Source: Streptomyces anulatus (GTDB lineage: Bacteria; Actinomycetota; Actinomycetes; Streptomycetales; Streptomycetaceae). Taken from it: DNA of 64,000 nt. The stretch covers positions 114,407 through 178,406 of the forward strand of contig NZ_JOEZ01000024.1 of NCBI RefSeq assembly GCF_000721175.1, written 5' to 3'. The notes beneath the pieces are model-generated. The model worked only from the letters and a program-made list of their open reading frames with translations, searched no databases and had not been told where the DNA came from. Shown here in pieces: positions 16,133 through 27,630 of the stretch (within the stretch, counting starts at the first letter, position 1; each line of letters begins with the position of its first letter). Position numbers and translations under genes: made by a program.

Positions 16133-17920
16133 GTGGACCACCATCCGGGCCGGCCGGGCACCAGACTGGGTGCCGTACTCGACCGCCTGCCCGTCCCACG
16201 GATCCTCCAGCGCGCCGTGGACGCGGCCGCGGCGATGAGCGGCACCCGCCGCCTGGAATGGCTCAGCGCGGCGGGCGACCACATCGGCACGACGCTCGAC
16301 CTGGACCGGACCGCCCAGGAACTGGCGGACTACGCCGTACCGGGACTGGCCGACGCAGCTGCGGTCGACCTGCTGGAATCCATCCTGACCGGAGGCGAGG
16401 GGGAACGGAGCGGGTCCGCGGAGGCGCCCCTGACGCGAGCCATGGCCGTGGCACACATCGACCGGCTCCAGCACCTCGAACCGGACCCGGTGGGGGATCT
16501 GATCACCGTCCACGCCTCCAAGATCGCCCATCAGTGCCTGACCACGCGCCGGCCGGTCCTGGTGAGACGGATCGCACCGGAGCAGTACGAGCACATCGCC
16601 CCCACCTCGCACGCCGCCCTCACCATGCGCCGCGCGGGAGTACACAGCTACCTGGTGCTGCCCCTGGTCTCACGTGGTGTCCTCCTGGGACTCGTCGACT
16701 TCCTCCGGTCTGGAGACAGGCCACCGTTCACGCACGCCGACCTGGCCCTGGCGTGCGAGCTGGCGACGAAGGCCGCGGTGTTCGTGGACAACGCCCGCCT
16801 GTACGGCCGTGAGCGTGCGGCCGTCGTCACGCTGCAACGCGCCCTGCTCCCCCGAGCCGCTCCCTCCACCCCGGGCCTCCAGGTCGTGTCGAGCTACAGG
16901 CCGGCCGTCGACCCCGGCGGCGTGGGCGGCGACTGGTTCGACGTGGTGGCCCTGCCGAGCGGGCGCAGTGCCCTCGTCGTGGGAGACGTGATGGGCCATG
17001 GCCTGGCGGCCGCGGCGACCATGGGCCGGCTGCGCTCCGTCGCCCGTACGCTCCTGGGGCTGGACATCGCACCGGACCGCGTCCTGGCCCGGCTCGACCT
17101 GGCGGCCCGCGACCTGGAGGAGGACCAGGTCGCCACCTGTCTGTGCGCCGTCTACGACCACGCCGAGCGGACGTACCGGCTGGCCAGCGCGGGCCACCTG
17201 CCGCCCTTGATGATCGACGCCGCCGGTCGTGCCGCCTTCCTGGACGTGCCCCCGGGTGCTCCGCTGGGCGCGGGGATCATCCCCTACGACCAGGTGGCGG
17301 CCCAGGTGCCGGAAGGCAGCCGCATCGTGATGTACACCGACGGGCTGATCAAGAACCGGCACGAGGACGTCGATGTCCAGCTGGAACGGCTGCGTGCGGC
17401 GGTCGAGGGCCCGCGGACCGCTCTGCCGGACACCTGCGAGATGGCGTGGACCGGGACCGTCAGCTGCAGTGGCGGGCGATTCGACGACGCCGTCATCCTC
17501 ATGGCGGAGACTCTGTCGCAGCCCGACGCGGAAGTGGTCGTCTGGTCCCTCCCGGCGGACGGGTCGGCCGCCGGAGCGGCGCGCCGTCTGGTCCGCGCCC
17601 AGCTGGAACGCTGGTCGCTCTCCGAACTGGTGGACGTCACCGAACTGGTGGTGAGCGAACTCGTCGGCAACGCCCTCCGCTACGGCGGCGGCCCGAGCGG
17701 GCTCCGTCTGCTGCGCCACGACCGGCTGTGCGTCGAGGTCTCGGACATCGGGCCGGACCTGCCCCAGATCCAGCACGCCCCCCTCAGCGCCGAGGGCGGC
17801 CGCGGTCTCCAGCTGATCAACATGCTCTGCCGCCGGTGGGGCTCCTGCCGGACACCCGAGGGAAAGGTCGTCTGGGCCGAGCAGGATCTGCCCGGCGGCA
17901 GTTCCGGAGGCAGCAGGTGA
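16133..17920 (+). CDS. GAF-SpoIIE phosphatase-HATPase signalling protein
   Basis: A 595-aa soluble protein with a GAF sensor domain (about residues 45-225), a PP2C-type SpoIIE phosphatase domain (about 230-450) and a C-terminal anti-sigma-type ATPase domain (about 470-590). Metal-binding motifs are intact: GGDWFDVVALPSG, VVGDVMGHGLAAAATM, SAGHLPPLMI, YTDGLI and GGRFDDAVILM. The kinase part shows VVSELVGNALRYGG and GGRGLQLINML. Such Streptomyces proteins dephosphorylate anti-sigma-factor antagonists and may also phosphorylate them. GTG 16133 was selected over GTG 16094 because AAAAGGGG is correctly spaced. Its partner sigma or anti-sigma genes are not in the window. Confidence 0.92.
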   Translation: MDHHPGRPGTRLGAVLDRLPVPRILQRAVDAAAAMSGTRRLEWLSAAGDHIGTTLDLDRTAQELADYAVPGLADAAAVDLLESILTGGEGERSGSAEAPLTRAMAVAHIDRLQHLEPDPVGDLITVHASKIAHQCLTTRRPVLVRRIAPEQYEHIAPTSHAALTMRRAGVHSYLVLPLVSRGVLLGLVDFLRSGDRPPFTHADLALACELATKAAVFVDNARLYGRERAAVVTLQRALLPRAAPSTPGLQVVSSYRPAVDPGGVGGDWFDVVALPSGRSALVVGDVMGHGLAAAATMGRLRSVARTLLGLDIAPDRVLARLDLAARDLEEDQVATCLCAVYDHAERTYRLASAGHLPPLMIDAAGRAAFLDVPPGAPLGAGIIPYDQVAAQVPEGSRIVMYTDGLIKNRHEDVDVQLERLRAAVEGPRTALPDTCEMAWTGTVSCSGGRFDDAVILMAETLSQPDAEVVVWSLPADGSAAGAARRLVRAQLERWSLSELVDVTELVVSELVGNALRYGGGPSGLRLLRHDRLCVEVSDIGPDLPQIQHAPLSAEGGRGLQLINMLCRRWGSCRTPEGKVVWAEQDLPGGSSGGSR

Positions 17921-17930
17921 CTCGCCGAGA

Positions 17931-17964
17931 GCGGGCCGCCCTCCGGTCGCCGTGATCGGCCCGC
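17931..17964. terminator. Stem-loop between convergent genes
   Basis: GCGGGCCG (17931-17938) and CGGCCCGC (17957-17964) pair perfectly just after the phosphatase stop, ahead of the convergent gene ending at 18011. A modest candidate terminator. Confidence 0.5.
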
Positions 17965-18010
17965 CCTCGCCCGGCCACCGCAACGGCTGCCGGGCGTGTC
18001 CGGAATCCGG

Positions 18011-18520
18011 CTACGGCCGGGCCACCGCCCGGTCACCGACCACGGCGGCCAGCACCAGCGGTGCGTCGCCGTCGCTGTGACCGACGGTCAGCGCGGCCCA
18101 GTGGCCGTCGGGGGCGGCCGGGTCCCAGACGGTCAGGTCCCCGTACAGGTCCTCGGCGAACAGGGCCTGGAACAGCGGCTCGACGGGAGCGCCCGCCTGC
18201 CACCCGCGCAACGGCCCGTGCAGGCGGATCGAGCGGTGCGGGCCCCAGCGGCGGTCCAACTCTTCGGTGAGGACGGCCAGATGGGCATCGGCGGCCTCTT
18301 CGGCGTCGTTCCACTCGGGGGCGTACACGCCGGTCAGCGGGTCCCCCTCCCAGAGCGGCACGATGCGGAAGCCCGCACCCTCGGTGGCGGTCCACTCGCC
18401 CGTCGCCGGGTCACCGTGTGCGGTGGTGGGGCCGACGGGTGGTACAGGGGTGGCGAGGAGCTGTTCGGCCTCGGCGACCGCCCGGGACAGCACGAAGGGC
18501 TCCCCCGCCCTGGCCGTCAC
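18011..18520 (-). CDS. Hypothetical protein downstream of Imm52, possible second immunity protein
   Basis: A 169-aa acidic soluble protein (LSRAVAEAEQLLATPVPPVG; WNDAEEAADAHLAVLTEELDRRWG; GDLTVWDPAAPDGHWAALTVGHSDGD). No signal, membrane segment or family is recognised. It follows the probable immunity gene on the same strand and is third in the toxin locus, where extra immunity or accessory genes are common. The GTG at 18520 lacks a good Shine-Dalgarno; its first bases lie in a duplicated segment (see repeat at 18517-18573), so the start may have depended on coupling to the upstream stop. The gene looks intact. Confidence 0.7.
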   Translation of the reverse strand: MTARAGEPFVLSRAVAEAEQLLATPVPPVGPTTAHGDPATGEWTATEGAGFRIVPLWEGDPLTGVYAPEWNDAEEAADAHLAVLTEELDRRWGPHRSIRLHGPLRGWQAGAPVEPLFQALFAEDLYGDLTVWDPAAPDGHWAALTVGHSDGDAPLVLAAVVGDRAVARP

Positions 18521-18573
18521 AGCACGGCCCGGGTGGTCGCGGGGACGATGCCGACGGTCACAGCACGGCCCGG
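18517..18573. repeat. Short duplication at the junction of two genes
   Basis: TCACAGCACGGCCCGG occurs at 18517-18532 and again at 18558-18573, offset 41 bp. On the coding strand each copy contains GTGCTGTGAC, which in the distal copy supplies the stop of the Imm52 gene and in the proximal copy the GTG start of the next gene. The arrangement suggests the two genes once overlapped by GTGA and were pushed apart by a tandem duplication. Confidence 0.7.
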
Positions 18574-19256
18574 TCCATCGGGCGGGGCAGCGGCGCCAGG
18601 GCCCCCGCCTCGCGAAGGCGTTCGTACGCGCGGACCACCGCCGCACTGCCGCCGGGGGCGGCGATGCTCAACAGCAGCCCGCCGCCCGGGAGTTCCTGGC
18701 GGACCGCCTCCAGATCCTCCGGTACGAGGGCGGCGCGGGCCGGGGAGAGGTAGCCGGTCCGGCCCACGACCGGGTCGCCGACCGAGAACCCGGCCTCGTC
18801 CTCCAGCGCGTCCAGCACGTCGTCGTCGCTCACGTCCCCGAAGTCCGGCTCCCACACCCGGGCGAGGAGGCTGAGGATGTCCTCCTCGGGTACGGGGGCG
18901 TCGTCCGGGGCGTGCAGGACGATCGCGAGCGACTGGAGCAGGAACTCCGGCCGGCCGCCCGCCAGTCCGCTGACCTCCGCCTCCCAGCCGGGCGTTCCCG
19001 TGCCGACCAGCCGCAGCCCGGTGCCGGTCAGGTCCGACCAGTCGGCCGCGCTCTGGGCGGTGCGCACCGCGTCGAGCAGGGCGTCCCCCTCGGGGGTGAG
19101 GGCGGTGGCGGGTCCGTTCCCGTGGACCTGGCTCCAGGCGTCCGCCACCTGCGGGACCAGGCCGGCGAGCCCGTCCAGGGTCTGCTGCCACCGGTCGGCC
19201 AGGGCGTCGGCGGACTCGGGCCTCGGACCCCAGAAGCCCCGCACTACACGTCGCAT
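18558..19256 (-). CDS. Probable Imm52-family immunity protein
   Basis: A 232-aa acidic cytosolic protein. The N terminus RGFWGPRPESADALADRWQQTLDGLAGL matches what I remember of immunity protein 52 (YWGPR.ES...CA.R...FL..L), the family that accompanies Tox-REase-5 toxins. It starts 61 nt after the stop of the toxin-like gene, on the same strand, with GGAGGAGAG before the ATG. The expected role is to bind and block the C-terminal nuclease of the neighbour in the producing cell and its kin. The family assignment comes from motif recall and context, not from a search; without context it would be hypothetical. Confidence 0.65.
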   Translation of the reverse strand: MRRVVRGFWGPRPESADALADRWQQTLDGLAGLVPQVADAWSQVHGNGPATALTPEGDALLDAVRTAQSAADWSDLTGTGLRLVGTGTPGWEAEVSGLAGGRPEFLLQSLAIVLHAPDDAPVPEEDILSLLARVWEPDFGDVSDDDVLDALEDEAGFSVGDPVVGRTGYLSPARAALVPEDLEAVRQELPGGGLLLSIAAPGGSAAVVRAYERLREAGALAPLPRPMDRAVL

Positions 19257-19317
19257 GCTGATCTCTCTCCTCCGTCGCCGGACCGCTCCGGGTCCCCCAC
19301 GCGTGCAGGCTACTCGG

Positions 19318-21789
19318 CTACTCGTCGAAGGCTCCGGGCTTCCTGGTGCTGTCGCCCGGTTTCACCGGGGTGGGGACCACCTTGATCGGCAGCCCCTCGT
19401 CCCGGAACGCCTTCCTCGCCGCCCTCGCGACCTCCGGGTCCGAGAAGTGCCACTCCACCGGCTTGCCGCCGGCCGCCTCCACCTGGGCGCGGGCCTCCGC
19501 CACGAACTTGGCCTTGCCGGACGGGGTGAGCGTGCCCGCGTCGGTCTTGGAGAGGTAGCTGCCGTAGCCGTTCTTGGCCTCCAGGTACGTCTGCCGGGAG
19601 GAGTCCCAGCCGTCGTACTCCACGGCCGGCTTGCCCTCGCGGGGGTGCGGTACGACGTACTCCTGGCCCCGGTTCGTACCGGTGATCTGCTCCTGGTAGC
19701 GGAGCCAGGACTCGTTCTTCCAGTTGGGCGCGGGGTTGCGGTCCCGGCTCGCCCAGTAGCCGTCGCCCGCGTCCGCGTCGCCGAGCGTGCGGCTCTTGAG
19801 GTCGTCCGCCCAGGACGGCGGGTTGTAGTTGCGCGGGTCGGAGGTGTCGTTGCGCTGCGGCTCGGGGTGCTGCTTCTTCTCCAGCTCCGCCTTTCGTGCC
19901 CGCTCCGGCTCCTCCAGCCGCTTCTGCTCCAGGTGCGCGGCGCGCTCCGCTGCCCGCGCCTCCGCCGCCGCCTTCTTGGCGGCCTCGTCGCACCCGCCGT
20001 CGGCCAGGACCACCCGGCCCGGCGAGCCGCCCGCCAGCACCCCCGTACCGGAGCCGGGAACCCCGCCGGTCGCCCCGCCCCCGTACCGCACCAGGGGCGG
20101 CCCGGAGGCGATGGCGCAGCCGGTCCGGCGCGCCGCGTCCTCGGCGCTGTCCGCCGCCTCGTCCGCCTCCTTCGCCGCCTTGCGTACGCCGTCGAGGTCG
20201 CCCGCCTCCGCCGCCTCGCGGGCCCGCCGTGCGGCCGCGCCCGCGTCGCCCGCCGCGTCCGCGACCTCGGAGGCCACCTTGCCGGCCTTGCCGAGCTTTC
20301 CGGCCTTGCCGACCACCTTGGCCACGTTGTAGCCGGGGATGAAGAGCGAGCCGACGTTCCAGATCACATCGGTGACGGCCCGGGTCTTCTCCCCGTTGTT
20401 CCAGCGCTCGCGGACCTCGTCCCCGACGAAGACGTCGTCCCCGACCGTGACCACGGTGTTGACGGAGGCCTTGCCCCAGTCCCAGATCGCGCCCAGGTAG
20501 TCGCCGTCGCTCCACTTGTCGCCCGCGCCCTGGGAGTCCTGTGCCCACCGGTCGCCGAGCTGACGGCCGTAGTCGGCGAGACCGGCCCACGTCTCGGGCT
20601 TGAACAGGTCGATGATCCCGGAGATGTCGCCCCAGATGCCGTCGACCACCAGGCCCTTGGCGACCTGCGTCGTACGGTCCCAGGCGCAGCCGAAGAAGCC
20701 CCAGCCGCCGCAGTCCTCCTGCTCTTCGGCCTTCTCGCCTCCGCCCCTCTCGCCGTCCCCTTCGGCGGAGGCGGGTATGTCGTAGGCGGCCTCGGGCTCC
20801 TCGTGGTCCTCGGGGAAGGTGTCCTCGCCGGTGCCGGGACGCCCGTCGTCGTCGGGGCCTCCGGTGCCGCCGCCTGTAGTGGTACCGGAGGAGCCGGAGG
20901 AGCCGGAGGAGGAGCCGGAGGAGCCGGAGGAGCCGGAGGTCTCGCCGCCGGTGCCACCTGTGCCGCCGGTCCCACCCGTGTTGCCCGTACCGCCCGTCGC
21001 GTCGCCGCCCGATGCCCCCGTACCGCCCGTGACCGTGGAACCGGCGTCCGCACCACCGGGTGTACCCCCGGACGTACCGCCGTCGGCACCGCCCCCGTCC
21101 GTCCCCGTACCCCCCGACGTGTCCCCCGCCTCCACCGAGCCGCTGCCGCCCGAGACCGGGCACGAGCTGCCGGTCAGCGAGCAGATCGCCGACTGGAGCC
21201 CTTCCGTGATCCGGCCACCGAGGCCCCCCACCGTCAGGGCCGCGATCAGCGCGATCACGATCAGGACCAGGCCCAGGTACTCCAGCGCGGACTGCCCACG
21301 GTCCCGGCGCCAGGTGATCATGTACGGGAGAGAGAACTTCGGCGGCTCCCCGCGCTCCCGGGGCGGCAGCCGGAACCACGCCCGGCTCTGCGGCCGGCTC
21401 AGCAGCACCAGGATGAGGATGGGCAGCACCAGTTGCGTGAGCCCGTCCGGCGAACCGTCCGCCAGGTTGCCGAGACCCCCGATGATCAGCCACGCCTGGA
21501 CGGCGACGATCCCCCACCGGACACGTCTGCCGCCCGTCCGCAGGTGCCAGGCCAGCAGCGCGCAGAGCACCCCGGGGGCGGAGGCGTACAGCAGGATGCC
21601 GAGCACCTGCGCGCCCATGGCGTCGGCGGCGATCGCGGAGCCGGAGAGGCCGGTCGCGCCGAGGGCCGTCGCGCCGAGCAGGACGAGGAGCAGCACCCGC
21701 ACCACGGCGAGCGGGCCCGGGAGGTCACGCCGGGGGGCGGCGGCCGGAGCCGTGCCTCCCGCTACGGGTATGCCACCGACAGCAGACAT
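19318..21789 (-). CDS. Polymorphic toxin with prepilin-like segment and C-terminal Tox-REase-5 nuclease domain
   Basis: An 823-aa modular protein. Residues about 26-131 hold four hydrophobic segments. Residues 161-190 read RRDRGQSALEYLGLVLIVIA followed by more hydrophobic residues: a class III (Flp/TadE-type) prepilin signal with Gly165/Gln166 as processing site and Glu170 at +5. Then come a Gly/Ser/Thr linker (about 212-325), a middle region with GSLFIPGYNVAKVVGKAG typical of pre-toxin segments, an Ala/Glu/Lys coiled-coil-like stretch, and a C-terminal domain resembling Tox-REase-5: RYQEQITG, VEYDGWD (D726) and YLEAKNGYGSYL (E737-x-K739), the D...ExK nuclease signature. The ATG at 21789 has a weak Shine-Dalgarno; a TTG at 21828 is possible. 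Immunity-like genes follow. Delivery route is unknown; no Tad genes are nearby. Confidence 0.8.
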   Translation of the reverse strand: MSAVGGIPVAGGTAPAAAPRRDLPGPLAVVRVLLLVLLGATALGATGLSGSAIAADAMGAQVLGILLYASAPGVLCALLAWHLRTGGRRVRWGIVAVQAWLIIGGLGNLADGSPDGLTQLVLPILILVLLSRPQSRAWFRLPPRERGEPPKFSLPYMITWRRDRGQSALEYLGLVLIVIALIAALTVGGLGGRITEGLQSAICSLTGSSCPVSGGSGSVEAGDTSGGTGTDGGGADGGTSGGTPGGADAGSTVTGGTGASGGDATGGTGNTGGTGGTGGTGGETSGSSGSSGSSSGSSGSSGTTTGGGTGGPDDDGRPGTGEDTFPEDHEEPEAAYDIPASAEGDGERGGGEKAEEQEDCGGWGFFGCAWDRTTQVAKGLVVDGIWGDISGIIDLFKPETWAGLADYGRQLGDRWAQDSQGAGDKWSDGDYLGAIWDWGKASVNTVVTVGDDVFVGDEVRERWNNGEKTRAVTDVIWNVGSLFIPGYNVAKVVGKAGKLGKAGKVASEVADAAGDAGAAARRAREAAEAGDLDGVRKAAKEADEAADSAEDAARRTGCAIASGPPLVRYGGGATGGVPGSGTGVLAGGSPGRVVLADGGCDEAAKKAAAEARAAERAAHLEQKRLEEPERARKAELEKKQHPEPQRNDTSDPRNYNPPSWADDLKSRTLGDADAGDGYWASRDRNPAPNWKNESWLRYQEQITGTNRGQEYVVPHPREGKPAVEYDGWDSSRQTYLEAKNGYGSYLSKTDAGTLTPSGKAKFVAEARAQVEAAGGKPVEWHFSDPEVARAARKAFRDEGLPIKVVPTPVKPGDSTRKPGAFDE
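20870..21135. repeat. Tandem low-complexity DNA of the toxin linker
   Basis: Within the toxin gene, short units such as GGAGGAGCC and CCCGTACCGCC repeat imperfectly and encode the SGSSGSSG and GGTGGTGGTGG linker. It is coding DNA prone to slippage, not an array of any RNA type. Confidence 0.75.
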
Positions 21790-21920
21790 GCGTGATCCGA
21801 CCCCCGGTGCCCATGAGTGACATGACAACCGGTCACCCTAAGGTCGGGGCGCCTCACCCGTCGTGGGTCCCAGGACCCAACCCGGGGCCCATAGCGATGG
21901 GTCGGTCCCCGAACGCAGAC

Positions 21921-21959
21921 GGCTGCCGGGCGCCCCCGGTCGAGGGGTGCCCGGCAGCC
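21921..21959 (-). terminator. Terminator after serA
   Basis: GGCTGCCGGGC (21921-21931) and GCCCGGCAGCC (21949-21959) form a perfect 11-bp stem 25 nt past the serA stop. Confidence 0.85.
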
Positions 21960-21983
21960 GGGTGGTGCGTCCAGGTGTCCGCG

Positions 21984-23576
21984 TCAGTCGGTGAGGTTCA
22001 CCGAGCGGGCCGAGGAGGCGCCGATCTCCTCGGCGATCTCGGTCAGCACCGTCTGCGGGACGGTCTCGTCGACCGTGAGGACGACCAGGGCCTCGCCGCC
22101 CTCGGCCGCCCGCGAGACCTGCATGCCCGCGATGTTCAGCCCGGCCTCGCCGAGGATCTTGCCGACCGCGCCGACCACACCGGGGCGGTCCTGGTAGCGC
22201 AGGACGACCATGTGGTCGGCGAGCGCCAGGTCCACGTCGTGCTCGCCGATGGCCACGATCTTCTGGAGGTGCTTCGGGCCCGCCAGCGTGCCGGAGACCG
22301 CGACCTCCTCGCCGCTGGAGAGCGTGCCGCGCACGGTGACCACGTTGCGGTGGTCGGGCGACTCGGAGCTGGTGGTGAGGCGGACCTCGACCCCGCGCTC
22401 CTGCGCGAAGAGCGGGGCGTTGACGTAGCTGACGGTCTCGTCGACGACGTCCTCGAAGACTCCCTTGAGCGCGGAGAGCTCCAGCACCTTGACGTCGTGC
22501 TGGGTGATCTCGCCGTACACCTCGACGTCGAGCCGGGCCGCGACCTCGCCCGCGAGCGCGGTGAAGATCCGGCCGAGCTTCTCGGCGAGCGGCAGACCGG
22601 GGCGGACGTCCTCGGCGATGACACCGCCCTGGACGTTGACCGCGTCCGGGACCAGCTCACCGGCGAGCGCGAGGCGGACGGACCTGGCGACCGCGATGCC
22701 CGCCTTCTCCTGCGCCTCGTCGGTGGAGGCGCCGAGGTGCGGGGTGCAGACGACCTGGTCGAACTGGAAGAGCGGGGAGTCCGTGCAGGGCTCCTTGGCG
22801 TACACGTCGAGGCCGGCGCCGGCGACGCGGCCCTCCTTGAGCGCGGAGTACAGGGCGTCCTCGTCGACGATCCCGCCGCGCGCGGCGTTGACGATGCGCA
22901 CCGACGGCTTCACCTTGTGCAGCGCCTCGTCACCGATGAGACCGAGGGTCTCGGGGGTCTTGGGCAGGTGCACCGTGATGAAGTCGGCGACCTCGAGGAG
23001 CTCGTCCAGGCTGAGGAGCTTGACGCCCATCTGTGCGGCGCGGGCCGGCTGGACGTAGGGGTCGTAGGCGACGATCTTCATGCCGAAGGCCGACATGCGC
23101 TGGGCGACCAGGACGCCGATGCGGCCGAGGCCGACGACGCCGAGGACCTTCTCGCTGAGCTCGACCCCGGTGTACTTGGAGCGCTTCCACTCGCCGTTCT
23201 TGAGCGCGGTGTTGGCCTGCGGGATGTTGCGCGCGGTGGCCACCAGCAGACCGCAGGCCAGCTCGGCCGCGGTGACGATGTTGGAGGTCGGGGCGTTGAC
23301 GACCATCACGCCGGCCTTGGTGGCCGAGGAGACGTCGACGTTGTCCAGGCCGACGCCCGCGCGGGCCACGACCCGGAGCTTCCTGGCGGCGGCGATGGCC
23401 TCGGCGTCGATCTTGGTGGCGGAGCGCACCAGGATGGCGTCGACGTCGGCGATCGCGGGGAGCAGCTCGGCGCGGTCCGCGCCGTTGCAGTGCCGGATCT
23501 CGAAATCCGGACCCAGAGCGTCGACCGTTGCGGGCGACAGCTCTTCAGCGATGAGTACGACAGGTTTCGAGCTCAC
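21984..23576 (-). CDS. serA: D-3-phosphoglycerate dehydrogenase
   Basis: A 530-aa long-form (type I) PGDH that commits 3-phosphoglycerate to serine synthesis. The substrate/NAD region shows ARAGVGLDNVDV, VLGVVGLGRIGVLVAQRM, NAARGGIVDEDAL and the His of CTPHLGASTDEAQ. An intervening ASB domain follows and a C-terminal ACT domain (about residues 455-530; VVLRYQDRPGVVGAVGKILGEAGLNIAGMQVSR) should mediate serine feedback. GTG 23576 was chosen (GAGG about 8 nt upstream; MSSKPVVLIAEE start); GTG 23588 adds four codons. Terminator follows. It is transcribed in the same direction as ilvC but about 310 bp away, so it probably has its own promoter. Confidence 0.96.
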   Translation of the reverse strand: MSSKPVVLIAEELSPATVDALGPDFEIRHCNGADRAELLPAIADVDAILVRSATKIDAEAIAAARKLRVVARAGVGLDNVDVSSATKAGVMVVNAPTSNIVTAAELACGLLVATARNIPQANTALKNGEWKRSKYTGVELSEKVLGVVGLGRIGVLVAQRMSAFGMKIVAYDPYVQPARAAQMGVKLLSLDELLEVADFITVHLPKTPETLGLIGDEALHKVKPSVRIVNAARGGIVDEDALYSALKEGRVAGAGLDVYAKEPCTDSPLFQFDQVVCTPHLGASTDEAQEKAGIAVARSVRLALAGELVPDAVNVQGGVIAEDVRPGLPLAEKLGRIFTALAGEVAARLDVEVYGEITQHDVKVLELSALKGVFEDVVDETVSYVNAPLFAQERGVEVRLTTSSESPDHRNVVTVRGTLSSGEEVAVSGTLAGPKHLQKIVAIGEHDVDLALADHMVVLRYQDRPGVVGAVGKILGEAGLNIAGMQVSRAAEGGEALVVLTVDETVPQTVLTEIAEEIGASSARSVNLTD

Positions 23577-23843
23577 GTGAGTCCTCACAAGTCCAGTGCG
23601 GACGGCCGTCCCGACGGCCGCAGGCGGTGGAGGGGCTAGCCGCGTGGTAGACGCACGACACTGTGGGCCCTGACGCGTGTATGTGTTCAGAAGTGTAGTG
23701 GTGCGGAGGGCCCCGTGCTGCGCCCAGGTGGAAGATCACCCGCATGAGGGTGGACGTGGTGCACACCCGTACGGAACCACCGCCTCCGCGACCGGCTCGC
23801 ACCCGGTTTCCGCAGTGACACGGGGGTGTGAGGCGGGGGCTAC

Positions 23844-23878
23844 GGAGCGGGGCGGGCCCATCGGACCCGCCCCGCTCC
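23844..23878 (-). terminator. Terminator after ilvC
   Basis: GGAGCGGGGCGGGCCC (23844-23859) pairs with GGACCCGCCCCGCTCC (23863-23878) nearly perfectly, just past the ilvC stop. The remaining 23577-23843 should contain the serA promoter; no gene is evident there. Confidence 0.8.
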
Positions 23879-23886
23879 CCCGAGGC

Positions 23887-27406
<3,520 letters not shown>

Positions 27407-27476
27407 CGGCATTCTCTTCTCGAAGCTGAGGGTTTTCGCGGGTGTTTTGCAGCGATTTGAGAGGTGTCAGTGCAAC

Positions 27477-27510
27477 AAAAAACCCCTCGTGCCGTGAGGC
27501 AAGCGAGGGG
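27477..27510 (-). terminator. ilvB attenuator (terminator with U6 tract)
   Basis: On the minus strand CCCCTCG...TGCC-TCAC-GGCA-CGAGGGG folds into a strong stem, followed by six T (27482-27477), 70 nt before the ilvB start. A preceding hairpin GCAGAGT/ACTCTGC (27530-27554) directly follows the leader-peptide stop and resembles the pause hairpin of classical amino-acid attenuators. Confidence 0.85.
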
Positions 27511-27555
27511 AGCGCGCCGGGTGCGGTCCGCAGAGTGTCGTGGAGTGACTCTGCT

Positions 27556-27597
27556 TCAGCCGACGCGCTTTCCAAGTACGAGAATTCGGGTGCGCAT
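27556..27597 (-). CDS. ilvB leader peptide (Ile-Leu-Val-Leu)
   Basis: A 13-codon ORF reads MRTRILVLGKRVG. Codons 5-8 are Ile, Leu, Val, Leu, exactly the amino acids of the downstream pathway. GGAGAGAGGG lies about 7-16 nt upstream. The stop is 46 nt before the terminator stem. Ribosome stalling when any of the three amino acids is short should prevent terminator formation. Attenuated ilv leaders are known in actinomycetes; the exact antiterminator pairing here is not worked out. Confidence 0.85.
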   Translation of the reverse strand: MRTRILVLGKRVG

Positions 27598-27630
27598 GGC
27601 ATTGACCCTCTCTCCGGCACGCATGACGTG

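Noticed and set aside
20870..21135. Tandem repeats as a possible CRISPR array
   Set aside because: Units are short, imperfect, adjacent without spacers and encode the toxin linker in frame.
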